From the IMG/VR virus record IMGVR_UViG_3300044510_000143, positions 1 to 25,462 of that record: DNA of 25,462 bases. One strand, given 5' to 3'. Positions within the stretch are counted from its first letter, which is position 1. Every line of letters starts with the position of its first letter. The stretch is from a virus. Of this stretch, positions 1-9,093 are shown one piece after another. A program made the translations under genes and the position numbers. The notes under the pieces were generated by a model, which had not been told where the DNA came from, ran no database searches, and worked only from the letters and a program-made list of their open reading frames with translations.

Positions 1-2
1 AG

Positions 3-1088
3 GCCTTCTCTGACATGTTCGCCGCCATAGCTGATGATCTTTTAAAGTCCGGCTTGAGGATGGCAATTAATTCTTTATTTGATTCTATAGGGGGTCGGGG
101 CGGACTATTGTCTAACTTATTTAATAAGGGCGGATTAGCGAAGGGATACGCTAGCGGAGGCAAAGTTGTAGGCGGATCAGGAGTGAGGGATGATGTGCCC
201 GCTTATCTTAGTAAGGGCGAGTTCGTAATGAGAAAAGCGGCCGTTCAAAAATACGGTCTAGACTATTTGGAATCATTAAACTCTGGGTCTACGATAAAAA
301 GACAGGTCGGAGGAGAAGCAGTCATCTTTAGAGGCCAAAACGAATATCTTTACAACGACCCCAAGAGGCCAACTAAAGGAAAACTTGATGTTGACGAAAG
401 ACTTTCTATATTAGCCTTAACTGACGAAGACAATCCGCAAAACCGTATCCGCATGGAAAGGGAGGAGAGACTACTAAATTATTTAGCTGATAAAGCAGAA
501 TTCGATAGGGAGCAAGCTAAAATCCAAGCTCAATTCAAAGCTCAAAAAAGAAAGAGCGCTCTTGGGGCCCTAATTGGAGCAGGTATATCCTTGGGGTCTT
601 TCGGTATATCACAAAAAATAGGAAAATACAACACGCTAAGAGGCTTTAGAAGTTATATTGACTCGCCCATAAATTATAAAAATCGCAATTCCTCCAAGTA
701 TATGGTCGCAGCTCGCGGAGGGCTTGCTGACGATAACGTCCCGGCCTTATTAACTGGCGGCGAATATGTAATACGTAAAGATGCCGTAGATAAATACGGA
801 GTCGGCTTCTTTAATAGACTAAACTCTGGTTCTGCTAGGGGCTTTGCTGAGGGGGGGCTAGTCGGCGGCGTAGCTTCTCCGACGGCTTCATCTGCGGGCG
901 GGGCCAATACAAACAATATTAGCATAACGGTAAATGTGAGCAATGACGGCTCAACTAATACTGGAGCACGAACCGAAGGTAAGGCTGTTAACGATAAAAA
1001 CGCTAGGGCCCTAGCTGAAACTATCAATAACGCCGTAATTAGAACTATTATAGAGCAGCAAAAACCGGGCGGCTTGCTTTACAGATAA
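3..1088 (+). CDS. Phage tail tape measure protein, C-terminal part (5' truncated by window)
   Basis: The reading frame is open from base 3, upstream of the first ATG at base 15, so this is probably the 3' end of a longer gene. Tape measure proteins set tail length inside the tail tube and are delivered with the DNA. Residues are counted from the ATG at base 15. Two copies of a motif common near tape-measure C-termini are visible: about residues 49-91 (GG..V, DDVPA.LS.GEFV, AVQKYG, LNSG) and about 232-273 (GGLADDNVPALL, GEYVIRK, AVDKYG, LNSG). Between them lie a charged, probably coiled-coil stretch (about 145-180) and a Gly/Ala/Ile-rich hydrophobic stretch (about 182-200). The end is Gly/Ser/Thr-rich. 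The family is well supported by motif and by the adjacent tail-tip genes. The stop codon abuts the stop of the opposing gene with no space. Confidence 0.8.
   Translation, partial: AFSDMFAAIADDLLKSGLRMAINSLFDSIGGRGGLLSNLFNKGGLAKGYASGGKVVGGSGVRDDVPAYLSKGEFVMRKAAVQKYGLDYLESLNSGSTIKRQVGGEAVIFRGQNEYLYNDPKRPTKGKLDVDERLSILALTDEDNPQNRIRMEREERLLNYLADKAEFDREQAKIQAQFKAQKRKSALGALIGAGISLGSFGISQKIGKYNTLRGFRSYIDSPINYKNRNSSKYMVAARGGLADDNVPALLTGGEYVIRKDAVDKYGVGFFNRLNSGSARGFAEGGLVGGVASPTASSAGGANTNNISITVNVSNDGSTNTGARTEGKAVNDKNARALAETINNAVIRTIIEQQKPGGLLYR
159..287 (+). repeat. Tape-measure motif copy 1
   Basis: Encodes the first copy of the DDVPA-GEFV-AVxKYG-LNSG motif (residues 49-91 of the visible tape measure). 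It is diverged from copy 2 at the DNA level but clearly alike in protein, which suggests an old internal duplication. Confidence 0.7.
708..833 (+). repeat. Tape-measure motif copy 2
   Basis: Encodes the second copy (residues 232-273) with the same order of landmarks: GGL, DDNVPALL, GEYVIRK, AVDKYG, LNSG. It lies about 140 residues after copy 1. Confidence 0.7.
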
Positions 1089-1790
1089 TTAAACCATATT
1101 CTCAATAGCAAGGCAAGCAGCTAAAGCCTGCTTTCCAGACGGGGGAGGCGCTATAGAAATTTTAGGTAAATTTATATATCCGCTGCCTTGATCTGTAATT
1201 TCAATTCTTACGACTTTGCCTCCATCTATGAACGCTAAGGCTTTAGCTGGGGACCCAATGAAAAAGTCTGCCGGGGGCTCTATTTCTACAGCAGGAGGCT
1301 CTAAATACCCTTCTCCAGCGTTTATTATAATAATTCGAAGGATATTATTAAATGGATTATATCTAGATATTTCTTCTGCGGTTTTTAATTCGTCCATCCT
1401 TAAGTTATCTGGTAAATCTCTAAGAAAATTCTTGAGGGAGATTATGTAATTTTTAAATTTTTCATCATTCCTCTCTAGAGCCATCATGAAGGGAACATCT
1501 AGGCTTTTGATGATGCTATTCCTTACTTCTTTGATATTTCTAATTTTTGAAAATTTTAATGATTCAATTGGATCAAAAAAAACCTTTCCATTTTGTAATT
1601 TCAAATCAGATGGACCGAGCAATAAGGGAATTTTTAAGTCTTTTGTGTAAAAATGCTGTTTTATACTTTTGTTTCTATTGTGAGAACTTTTTTTAAAAAA
1701 GTCAAGAGCTTCTACTTCACGCGTGTGTTCGTCAAAAAACAAGACCTCGTTTGAGCCGTCTTCAAAAAATATTATTAATTTGTTGTTCAT
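1089..1790 (-). CDS. Tail accessory protein with assembly-chaperone-like segment and GxGY repeats
   Basis: This 233-residue protein is the last gene of the tail-tip operon, starting 3 bases after the stop of the J-like gene. Residues about 85-150 (EVRNSIIKSLDVPFMMALE then LRDLPDNLR) resemble the C-terminal region of phage tail assembly chaperone or fibre accessory proteins, which typically carry R..R...L..SD..... and LRD.P. Residues about 155-225 contain two similar beta motifs, IINAGEGYLEPPAVEI and ITDQGSGYINLPKISI, a GxGY..PP.V.I repeat often found in phage virion proteins. No Shine-Dalgarno site is obvious, so translation is probably coupled to the upstream gene. A role in assembling or capping the J-type tip or fibre is inferred from position. 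It is not a close match to a named protein that I recognise. Confidence 0.55.
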   Translation of the reverse strand: MNNKLIIFFEDGSNEVLFFDEHTREVEALDFFKKSSHNRNKSIKQHFYTKDLKIPLLLGPSDLKLQNGKVFFDPIESLKFSKIRNIKEVRNSIIKSLDVPFMMALERNDEKFKNYIISLKNFLRDLPDNLRMDELKTAEEISRYNPFNNILRIIIINAGEGYLEPPAVEIEPPADFFIGSPAKALAFIDGGKVVRIEITDQGSGYINLPKISIAPPPSGKQALAACLAIENMV

Positions 1791-1793
1791 TTT

Positions 1794-4700
1794 TTAAATG
1801 ATTGTATCCTGCACGTCTCGGTTAGACCAAACTACGCCAAAAAATGCAGAAGTTAAAAAGCCATGATCCACCAGCCTTCCCATGTGGATATCAAAATACT
1901 TAGTATTCTTTTCTAACCCGCCGAACCCCTGCCCGAATCCAGCCGGATGATGGTTATATTCTGGGTTATTATCAAAATATGGGAAATAATTAAGGATATA
2001 AAAATTATCTGATAAATTGCCCGGGGTAGAATAAATTTTATTAAATATAGGATTTACTATACCATCACCCATTGTTCTGTAATCTCTATTTCTTGCATTC
2101 GTACCTATGACGTGGTAATTTCCTTGATATAATGTGCCTTGTGAAGAATATGAATTGTAAATTGCGTCCACCAAAGGCGCACCATTGCTTTGCTTTGAGT
2201 AGGGTACGTTAATTTCCGCTTCGTTGAAATAACATCTAAATCTAACCCACTGGAGAAGGCTTGAAAGGGTAAAGGTATAAGCTGCCGGGAAAGCCTCATC
2301 CGCTCTAAATACTCCAGCAGCATTTATTACTGGCTCTCCATATCCACAATATTTATCATATGTAACTAAGGTCCTATACCTAGTCTTCTCAATGCTGGTA
2401 TCATACCATTCGTCATTAACAAAAGTGTATTGTATTCGATTATCGCATCTATATTTTCTAAACCCTTTAAAAAGTCTATAGGGGTGATTGGCATTTAAAG
2501 AATCCAAGACTATTGGCACAACCGACTTTATACCAAACCCTTTCCATATACCAGCTTCTAAATCTATTAAGAGCCAAGCCTTATACCCTTCTCCGCCATA
2601 GCTTCTAATTTCTGGTCTTATAGCTGGTTGAACAGAAGAGGTTTTTTGATATATTTCTAGCTTAGGCTTGACTGGCGCTAAGTCTGACCATTGTTTGTCA
2701 AACGAATCATATAGGTTATATGCTATATAAACTTTTCTTGATTGAGCTAAGACGTTCGCACTAGATGGCCTTACTATAATTGGATTCGTAAACTTCTTAA
2801 ATTCGAGAACCTCTACGCCAGCCGCATTACATTGTGCTATAGTTTTACCCTCGACCGTGCTAGTGGAAAATGGATTTTCACTTACATAAACAAATCCTCC
2901 GGCGGCGTCATTAAAATTAGATGGAATGCTTGTAAAATGGATTTTTATTTCTTTTTCGTAAGAATAAAATGACTCAGTACAATATTCTGCTCCAGCTGGG
3001 CAATTATTATTTTCATTTAATAGAATATTTGTAATTCTTGGGTTATTCACCGTCAATATATCATAACCATTTGAGTTTGTAAAATCTGAATCTGAACTAG
3101 TTAAGAAATTACCCCCAGCAGAGCTATTACCATTTGAATCGTGAGCCTCCACCACGACATCATATTCTCTTAAAGGAGTTCCTCCGTTAGAGTTTATATT
3201 ATCTAACAGACTAAATGTATAATTGGGATTTAATGAATCATTTGGTAAAAAGCCCGTAACTTGGAAAAATTTACTTGTGGCCGGAGCGTTGTTAGCTGAT
3301 TTCGGCCTAAATGATATTCTATAATAAAAATTAGATGCAAAAATTGATCCAGCTATTGTATTGTACGACCAATTAAAATTAAAAGTTGGTGATTCTTGAG
3401 AATATATGGACGGAGAAGCATTCTTTTGTCCCGCAGGATTTGTGGAGATTATGTCACTGCTTAATCTTAGATTTTGGACTACTATGTCTTTTATCGGGAA
3501 ATTGTTTTGGATCAACGGTGTTGAAGCCGAAAGCGCGTCCGATGTTGCATTTGAAGAATTCGCCGCGAAGATTTTAAAGAAATAGTAAATATTATTATCC
3601 AATGGAATAAAATTAGATGTTACTACGGTCATGTTCGGCGCCGATAAGTTACCGATTTTATATCTAGAATCAGGCAGTAGAACATTCGTGTCGATGGAAT
3701 CAGTGTCAAATCCGCCAAGAGACGGATTATTTTCTCTATAATCTCCTTTTTTCCAAGGATTGACGTTGAGAGTGCTTGATTTAGCAAAAACTAAATAATG
3801 AGAAAGGGCACCCAAGCTCTGAGTACTTGTGTTAGAATTTATTGTATAATTTATAATCTTCGAATTACCTGCGGAAGTTATATTAAACCCTACAGACTGA
3901 GCCGTGGAGGGTATTACGTTAGAATATGAAGAGTCGAAACTCAATCCTGACTCTATGGCCGTAAATTTTAATGGATTAAATTCTATAGCCGAAACTTTAT
4001 ACTTGTTTGATTCTGATTCTTCTACGGAAAGAACTCTAAAAGTTTCATTCCTAGAAGAAAGTTCATTTAAATCTGAGAAGTCAGTTCCAGCACTCGGGAA
4101 AGCTTTCCCTTGCTCATTACCAGATACAGATAAAGTCCAAATTGCGCCAGTTAGCAAAGAATAACTCGTTGTATCGGGAAATTGCGGGTTTAAATTAATA
4201 ACGGTGCTATTATCCCCCACGGATATCTGGCTTCCTTCTAAATAGAAATTCTGAACCTGTCCTCTTCTAATATTTTGTGTATCATTTGAGCTCGAAAGGT
4301 CGACTATGCTAGTATCATAAAAAAATGATGGGGTAAGTATTGAAAGGAAATATTTCTTCGAAGCGTCTATCCCCGGCAAGTTAGAATCGAGAGTAACAGT
4401 TTTTGACGTAGAATTAAAGTCAGATAACCTTCCCCCCCTTCTTCTTATGTTACGGTTTTGATCAGAAATGGAAATTACATCTCCGGGTCTAAGATAATTG
4501 GCTTCTAGCCCGGCAGAAAAGGAAACGGTTTCTGTTTCTAGATTTTCCGTGAAGAGAATCCATTTGCCGAGTCGACTAGCTTGTCCTCTACTCGTGCAAC
4601 CAAAGGCCGCCACTTCGCTTTCTTTGATTCCATTTTTTCTTATGCCATCTACATCTTCTACGTACTCTATTGAAGATTTATAGAAATTAGATTTATCATT

Positions 4701-6104
4701 GTATCTAACGATGGCGACGTTGCGTCTAGCTTTCGAGCTGCTGCTAGAATACATGAACTCCCCATCTTCCACGTTGGCATTTGTAAATTGATAAATTGGA
4801 TTTTTCTTTTCGTTATCTTGATTTATATAAATATTTCCTGCGGCATAATAAGCAATGCCACGGAAAATACTGGCCATATCATTAATCACTTTATAAGCTT
4901 CTTCTCTTGATTGAAGCATTAAATTGCATGTAAATCTTGGTTCTATTCCTCCAAATCCGTCTGGCACCAAAACGTCGCAATATTGACCTATTTCATATAG
5001 CGTCCATTTATCTACGAATTGAGAATCAATATATTTACCTAATCCATATCTGGAATTCGTAACTAAATCATAAAAACACCAAGCAGGATTATCGCTCCAC
5101 GTCTTATCAGCCTTAAAAGTGCCGTCCCAATTGCCCGTATAGGTTTTTTTGATCGGGTCGTAATTCGATGGGACTTTAACTTTTAATAGTTTGGTGTCAT
5201 AACTTCTGGTTGGAATTTGTGAGAAGTATTCCGCATCAAAATTGAATGATATTAGTGCCGAATTAGGATACGAAAACTTCGAACTATGAATTTCCGAGAT
5301 CGAGTCTATAAAAGTAGAATTAGAAGTATCTGTTTCTGTCGGATCATGAGTGACTCTGTATATTTTGATCTCCCATCCTATAAATTTATTTACATCAGAA
5401 ATGTAGGACGAAATAAAATCGATTCTAGTTGATTCAATGTATGGAGAGGTTATCCTTCCCTCGACGGAAACAGTCGTTCCTCTGAAATAAAGACTTGGAG
5501 TTAAATCAGAATACCGGGGTCTATAATCAATAGCATAATCGACGATGGTATCAGTTATCTTTACTTCACCGTCTTTTTCATTTGCCCTATTTATAAATTG
5601 TAAAGAATTAAACTTTATGTTAACCTCTATTGAAGAGCAGTCTTTATTAAAAACTTTATAGTATTTTGCAAATTGATCTATGGCGCCGACTATTTGCTTG
5701 GTGGTAGTATTGTAATTCGGCCCTCTGAGGCGTTCGTTAATAACTATAGTCTTTTTGGTTTCTGTTCTTATTAAATTACTACTTGAGAATTCACCATTTG
5801 GTGAACCGTTGGACTTGGCTAATTGTATATCTTGAAAGTTAAATAGACCCTCTTTACTTAAGATTGGAATATCATTTAAATAAATTGAATTTAAAAATCC
5901 GCTCGAAGAGAAAGTCGGTACAGATTGTCTAGCTATAACAGTTGACCATCCCGTATTACCCGCTGTTCCCGCAAGAACATATTCTACGGAAACGGGGCCA
6001 TCTATTTCTCCTTCCGACAATAAATCAGAAATTTCAATTAGAGCCTTGGAGACAACCCTACTTGAACCTTTCTTTATCCCTATTGGACCTTCTATTATCG
6101 CCAT
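1794..6104 (-). CDS. J: Tail tip central fibre / host specificity protein, lambda gpJ-like
   Basis: The 1,436-residue protein corresponds to lambda gpJ (1,132 residues), the tail-tip hub and receptor-binding fibre. The start (SKALIEISDLLSEGEIDGPV) matches the gpJ family start. The most conserved block, residues about 311-395, includes VPSNYDP, GNWDGTFK, NPAWCFYDL, RYGLGKYI, DKWTLYEIGQYCD and VPDGFGGIEPRFTCN. AFGCTSRGQASRLGKW follows near residue 500, and a GDVI motif after it. Residues about 730-1050 look like fibronectin-III/Ig-like beta domains. The last roughly 300 residues do not resemble lambda J and are probably the receptor-specific tip. The ATG at 6104 is 33 bases downstream of the gpI stop, with a GCGGAAA ribosome site. 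The order after M, L, K and I is that of lambda. Confidence 0.95.
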   Translation of the reverse strand: MAIIEGPIGIKKGSSRVVSKALIEISDLLSEGEIDGPVSVEYVLAGTAGNTGWSTVIARQSVPTFSSSGFLNSIYLNDIPILSKEGLFNFQDIQLAKSNGSPNGEFSSSNLIRTETKKTIVINERLRGPNYNTTTKQIVGAIDQFAKYYKVFNKDCSSIEVNIKFNSLQFINRANEKDGEVKITDTIVDYAIDYRPRYSDLTPSLYFRGTTVSVEGRITSPYIESTRIDFISSYISDVNKFIGWEIKIYRVTHDPTETDTSNSTFIDSISEIHSSKFSYPNSALISFNFDAEYFSQIPTRSYDTKLLKVKVPSNYDPIKKTYTGNWDGTFKADKTWSDNPAWCFYDLVTNSRYGLGKYIDSQFVDKWTLYEIGQYCDVLVPDGFGGIEPRFTCNLMLQSREEAYKVINDMASIFRGIAYYAAGNIYINQDNEKKNPIYQFTNANVEDGEFMYSSSSSKARRNVAIVRYNDKSNFYKSSIEYVEDVDGIRKNGIKESEVAAFGCTSRGQASRLGKWILFTENLETETVSFSAGLEANYLRPGDVISISDQNRNIRRRGGRLSDFNSTSKTVTLDSNLPGIDASKKYFLSILTPSFFYDTSIVDLSSSNDTQNIRRGQVQNFYLEGSQISVGDNSTVINLNPQFPDTTSYSLLTGAIWTLSVSGNEQGKAFPSAGTDFSDLNELSSRNETFRVLSVEESESNKYKVSAIEFNPLKFTAIESGLSFDSSYSNVIPSTAQSVGFNITSAGNSKIINYTINSNTSTQSLGALSHYLVFAKSSTLNVNPWKKGDYRENNPSLGGFDTDSIDTNVLLPDSRYKIGNLSAPNMTVVTSNFIPLDNNIYYFFKIFAANSSNATSDALSASTPLIQNNFPIKDIVVQNLRLSSDIISTNPAGQKNASPSIYSQESPTFNFNWSYNTIAGSIFASNFYYRISFRPKSANNAPATSKFFQVTGFLPNDSLNPNYTFSLLDNINSNGGTPLREYDVVVEAHDSNGNSSAGGNFLTSSDSDFTNSNGYDILTVNNPRITNILLNENNNCPAGAEYCTESFYSYEKEIKIHFTSIPSNFNDAAGGFVYVSENPFSTSTVEGKTIAQCNAAGVEVLEFKKFTNPIIVRPSSANVLAQSRKVYIAYNLYDSFDKQWSDLAPVKPKLEIYQKTSSVQPAIRPEIRSYGGEGYKAWLLIDLEAGIWKGFGIKSVVPIVLDSLNANHPYRLFKGFRKYRCDNRIQYTFVNDEWYDTSIEKTRYRTLVTYDKYCGYGEPVINAAGVFRADEAFPAAYTFTLSSLLQWVRFRCYFNEAEINVPYSKQSNGAPLVDAIYNSYSSQGTLYQGNYHVIGTNARNRDYRTMGDGIVNPIFNKIYSTPGNLSDNFYILNYFPYFDNNPEYNHHPAGFGQGFGGLEKNTKYFDIHMGRLVDHGFLTSAFFGVVWSNRDVQDTII

Positions 6105-6137
6105 ATTTAAAGATTTCCGCTGCCAAAGTTAAGACGA

Positions 6138-6767
6138 CTATATGGTATTTTGCTTAATGACATAATTACTAGCTACGTTTTGAGACCCAATAATGAGCCT
6201 TCCGTAACCGACTGGAACTGGGCCGCCTTCATTAATAGTGTTTTCTGGGCCATTAAATAGATAGGAAACTGCCTGCCTTGTCTTTTCTATCTCCCTAAAC
6301 TCTTCTAGCGCTGGAGGTTTAGCTAAAAGATTGGCAATACCTTTAAAAGCTAGACCCAAACCGGTCATAAATAACATGGGCCCCCAAATAGGTCCAGCGA
6401 AAAAGGCGGCAAAAATTAATGTCACACCAAGAAAAATATTTATGAAATCTAATGCGTCTCCCGCGCCTTCTATGACCGGAACTATATCTATAGTCCGAAG
6501 ATTACCCAAGTTTATAGCTAATTCTGAGTTTTTAATCTGCTCCCTATCCGTTTCGTCAAAAGACTTTTTTATTATCTTGTTGTTAGTAATTACTTGATAT
6601 TTGATATTATTCTTGTCATTATCTAGCAAGAATTTATTTAATTTTCTACCCGACAAAATCTCTATGGCACGGATAGCCTCTGAGACGCTGGATACTGATA
6701 GCTTCCAACTTTCTCCGATTGCTTGTCCCAAAATCCCATGTAATTTAATTTCTACCAAATCACTCAT
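6138..6767 (-). CDS. I: Tail tip assembly protein, lambda gpI-like
   Basis: This 209-residue protein sits between the K-like and J-like genes, as in lambda. The N-terminal region (residues about 1-90; VEIKLHGILGQAIGESWKL, then SEAIRAIEIL) fits the ubiquitin-like N-terminal domain of gpI-type proteins. Residues about 103-150 are strongly hydrophobic and glycine-rich (FINIFLGVTLIFAAFFAGP onwards) and could insert in a membrane or pack in the tail tip. The C-terminus (about 180-200) carries the family signature GGPVPVGYGRLIIGSQ. The ATG overlaps the K-like stop as ATGA and is preceded by AAGGA at normal spacing, which indicates coupled translation. gpI is needed for tail-tip assembly in lambda; its exact activity is not known to me. 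Confidence 0.9.
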   Translation of the reverse strand: MSDLVEIKLHGILGQAIGESWKLSVSSVSEAIRAIEILSGRKLNKFLLDNDKNNIKYQVITNNKIIKKSFDETDREQIKNSELAINLGNLRTIDIVPVIEGAGDALDFINIFLGVTLIFAAFFAGPIWGPMLFMTGLGLAFKGIANLLAKPPALEEFREIEKTRQAVSYLFNGPENTINEGGPVPVGYGRLIIGSQNVASNYVIKQNTI

Positions 6768-7471
6768 AACAAATCCTTATGTCTAATTATGTAATTAGTT
6801 AGTCTCTTATAAGCCTCCGAATATTCTTCTATTTTAGAGAAGGAATTCGTTTGATTATGAAGCATTAAAGAGTCTCCCAGATAAACGGCGATATGACCAG
6901 AGAATCCTCTCCTAAATGGAGAATTAAAAATAATTATATCATATTTTTTAATGTCGTTTACCTTGGTAAATCCTTCGTCCTCATAATATAAGTCGAAAAG
7001 GCTATCATCTTGTTCGGACCAGTTTTCGTTTCTACTGTAGTCCTTTATGTTTACGTCAAGTTCTGTTTTGTAGAAATCTCTCACCAAAGAAAAACAGTCT
7101 TCTTCTCCGATTTTGAAGAATTTACCAACATATTTTTTATATTTTGTATCATATCCGAATTCTTTAAACGAATTGGATTTGAGGGAGTAAAGGATAAATT
7201 TTATGCCATGATATAAACTGTTTTTCTTGTCTAGCTCCGAAAACTCTTCGTTACCATTGGTATGCGAATGGTAAACGGCTTCTATCTGTCCTTTTTCTTT
7301 GGCCGCTAAATAATCTACGGAAGAAATCTGGAATCTTTTGCCAAATTTGTTTTCACAATGGAAAAGGAAATTTGAATCGTCATTAGATAAAATAAAACCA
7401 CAACATTCATCTGGAGAATGAATTTCAGCCTGATGAACTATACCACTTTCTATTTCTTTAGTCAAAAACAT
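6764..7471 (-). CDS. K: Tail tip protein with JAMM (MPN) and NlpC/P60 peptidase domains, lambda gpK-like
   Basis: The frame opens at a TTG at 7507, but I choose the ATG at 7471: it follows the L-like stop in a TAATATG junction and has a GAGG ribosome site 5 bases upstream. The product is then 235 residues. The N-terminal JAMM metalloprotease-like domain has an intact signature: Glu22 (DECCGF), His68-Ser-His70, Ser78 and Asp81, that is HxHx7SxxD. The C-terminal half is an NlpC/P60 cysteine peptidase domain with Cys126 (EEDCFSLV), His193 (GHIAVYLG) and a further His205. In lambda gpK these domains sit in the tail tip and are thought to cut peptidoglycan or proteins during DNA entry. Both active sites look complete. 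The gene order fits. Confidence 0.93.
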   Translation of the reverse strand: MFLTKEIESGIVHQAEIHSPDECCGFILSNDDSNFLFHCENKFGKRFQISSVDYLAAKEKGQIEAVYHSHTNGNEEFSELDKKNSLYHGIKFILYSLKSNSFKEFGYDTKYKKYVGKFFKIGEEDCFSLVRDFYKTELDVNIKDYSRNENWSEQDDSLFDLYYEDEGFTKVNDIKKYDIIIFNSPFRRGFSGHIAVYLGDSLMLHNQTNSFSKIEEYSEAYKRLTNYIIRHKDLL

Positions 7472-7472
7472 A

Positions 7473-8579
7473 TTATCCTCTGGATTGAACACCGGGGAAT
7501 CCGCCAAAGGGTAGAAATCCGTTATAGATTGTATTATTAATCCATCTTAATTTGCAGCCTTTTAACGTCTTAGAGCATTGATCTGCGATCCAGTATTTAT
7601 TGTTTGGAGGAGGCGTATTTGAGGGGACTGATGTTTTTGCTACAAAGTAGTAGTTAATATTATCAATTTTTATTTTGACTATCATACCCGTAGAGTAGGG
7701 GACCCCATATTGCCAATCATTTGGCGCGTTAGTTTGATTTGGATTATAAGAGGGAACTATGTCTGCAATTTTTTCATCCTTTTCGTTGGCTACTGGATTA
7801 GCTAATGATGGGAGAGTTGCGGAGCCATGTGTGGCCGTTTTGTTTGCGTTATATTCGTAACAACATCCTTCTCCCCTGTATTGCCAAAAACATTTCTTTT
7901 CCAACACTATTCTGGCTGGTAAAAGAATTCCTTGAACATCAATAAGAGATGCTAACTCTAATTCAACTAAACTTTTAGATTCAACAGACTTTCTATCTAC
8001 GTAGAATACATCTTTAGGGAAAATAGCATTTGGATCCGGGCAAAAGTCTATGGGGGGCGTTAAAGTCTCATCTATAATATTTAAAAATACCTGAGAAGTG
8101 CAATTCACTGCGTTATTCCAATTAGAATAAAAATTTACCCCATCTATATATTTTACAAAGGTTCTTATTCTGGTTACCCTTGCTCCAATAAGCCCATTCA
8201 AATACCTCAAAAACATCTTAAAATTAACAAAGTAAATATCCCCATCCGAGGACGATACCATTGATAATTTCGGAGTTGGCAACGTGCCCTTTGAGCTAAT
8301 TTCAAATCCGGATGCCTCTATGGGGAGTGCGGCATAAGATTTGGAATTAAAGATTATATCCTTATTTATTAATTTTAAATTATTATGGAATCTAAAGATT
8401 TTACTCCCATCTGTCGGGTTATAATTAAAGTTTATTGATCTAAAGGCTTTTACTAAGGATTCTGTAGATGCAATGTCCGTAACATCTATTTCGTATAACG
8501 AAATTAGCGTATTCGCTTCTAGCGTCGAATTCTCCGTTGTGATTTTTTTTAAGGATGAGGTGGCCTGAATGGTATTCAT
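7473..8579 (-). CDS. L: Minor tail protein L-like, predicted iron-sulfur protein
   Basis: The frame opens at a TTG at 8600, but the ATG at 8579 (368 residues) sits in a TAATATG junction with the M-like stop, the same arrangement as at the next junction, with AGGAGG upstream. Lambda gpL-type tail-tip proteins bind an iron-sulfur cluster through C-terminal cysteines. Here Cys230 (KKCFWQYRGEG), Cys239-Cys240, Cys335 and Cys342 (CSKTLKGCKLRW) fit, followed by the family ending LPFGGFPGVQSRG. Between the two cysteine groups, about residues 285-333, lies a Trp/Tyr-rich stretch (WQYGVPYSTGMIVKI, then YYFVAKTS and a final YW) resembling a small carbohydrate-binding module of the CBM5/12 type. The cluster is inferred from the family. 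The extra module is my reading of the pattern. Confidence 0.9.
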   Translation of the reverse strand: MNTIQATSSLKKITTENSTLEANTLISLYEIDVTDIASTESLVKAFRSINFNYNPTDGSKIFRFHNNLKLINKDIIFNSKSYAALPIEASGFEISSKGTLPTPKLSMVSSSDGDIYFVNFKMFLRYLNGLIGARVTRIRTFVKYIDGVNFYSNWNNAVNCTSQVFLNIIDETLTPPIDFCPDPNAIFPKDVFYVDRKSVESKSLVELELASLIDVQGILLPARIVLEKKCFWQYRGEGCCYEYNANKTATHGSATLPSLANPVANEKDEKIADIVPSYNPNQTNAPNDWQYGVPYSTGMIVKIKIDNINYYFVAKTSVPSNTPPPNNKYWIADQCSKTLKGCKLRWINNTIYNGFLPFGGFPGVQSRG

Positions 8580-8580
8580 A

Positions 8581-9093
8581 TTACCTAACGACCTCCTCAA
8601 AATTCATTTTCACAGAAAAATTTCCGAAGAATGGAATAGATGAATCCCATTTTCTACAAACGAACTTCTTCCTTATAGAATAAGGCTCTGGAACAGTAAA
8701 AAAGAAAGACTCAAATCCTTTGCGTGATTGCAGGAAATGTAAAATCGCCGTGGCCTCCTTCGGATTCCTCTTTTCAAAGGTCAAATCTAGGTTCAAAAGG
8801 GAGTTGTTTATGCCATCTGCAAATCTTTGTTCGTATCCGTCTCCAAACTGCACAGTTTTGACTTTAGGCTCGACAGAAATTGATAGGTTATAAGATGGGG
8901 TCCAAATGAATTCCGGCTTAGTTTCACCGCTCGAAGAGACTAATCCACCCCAAGTAGAAGAAGATACGGTAGGGGTTACTCCAACAGCGGATTCTACATT
9001 CAAATAGTAAAAATTATTCTGATATTTGACTATATCGTTGCGATAGTAGGTTGTTCCGTTATCATAATTACTAATTTCAAATATAGATGGCAT
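8581..9093 (-). CDS. M: Minor tail protein M-like, with N-terminal carbohydrate-binding-like module
   Basis: This 170-residue protein opens the tail-tip operon. Residues about 60-170 match the phage minor tail protein M family: FIWTPSYNLSISVEPKVKTV, FGDGYEQRFADGIN, a segment of the type LDLTFEKRNPKEA, LHFLQSRKGFESFFFTVPEP and a terminal MNFEEVVR. Lambda gpM works in building the tail tip onto the tape measure. The first 50 residues are an addition: Y..GTTYYRNDIVKYQNNFYYL and STW have the spacing of a CBM5/12-like (chitin-binding-type) module. The ATG at 9093 is preceded by AGGTAAAAGGGT, half of an inverted repeat shared with the divergent gene. The assignment is firm for the C-terminal domain and tentative for the N-terminal one. 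Confidence 0.85.
   Translation of the reverse strand: MPSIFEISNYDNGTTYYRNDIVKYQNNFYYLNVESAVGVTPTVSSSTWGGLVSSSGETKPEFIWTPSYNLSISVEPKVKTVQFGDGYEQRFADGINNSLLNLDLTFEKRNPKEATAILHFLQSRKGFESFFFTVPEPYSIRKKFVCRKWDSSIPFFGNFSVKMNFEEVVR

Noticed and set aside
674-1027. Open frame antisense to the tape measure, and many similar antisense or overlapping frames in the window
   Set aside because: They lie fully inside well-supported genes, have no start context, and their sequences look like mirrored codon bias rather than protein families.
1086-1091. Terminator at the tape measure / accessory gene junction
   Set aside because: The stops abut as TAATTA, but I see no stable hairpin or T-run around them.
7472-7507. 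TTG start giving a K-like protein 12 residues longer
   Set aside because: The ATG at 7471 has GAGG at ideal spacing and repeats the TAATATG junction seen at the L-like gene; the extra residues precede the JAMM domain and add no conserved feature.
8580-8600. TTG start for the L-like protein
   Set aside because: The ATG at 8579 in the TAATATG junction fits better; the longer start would lie inside the ribosome site.
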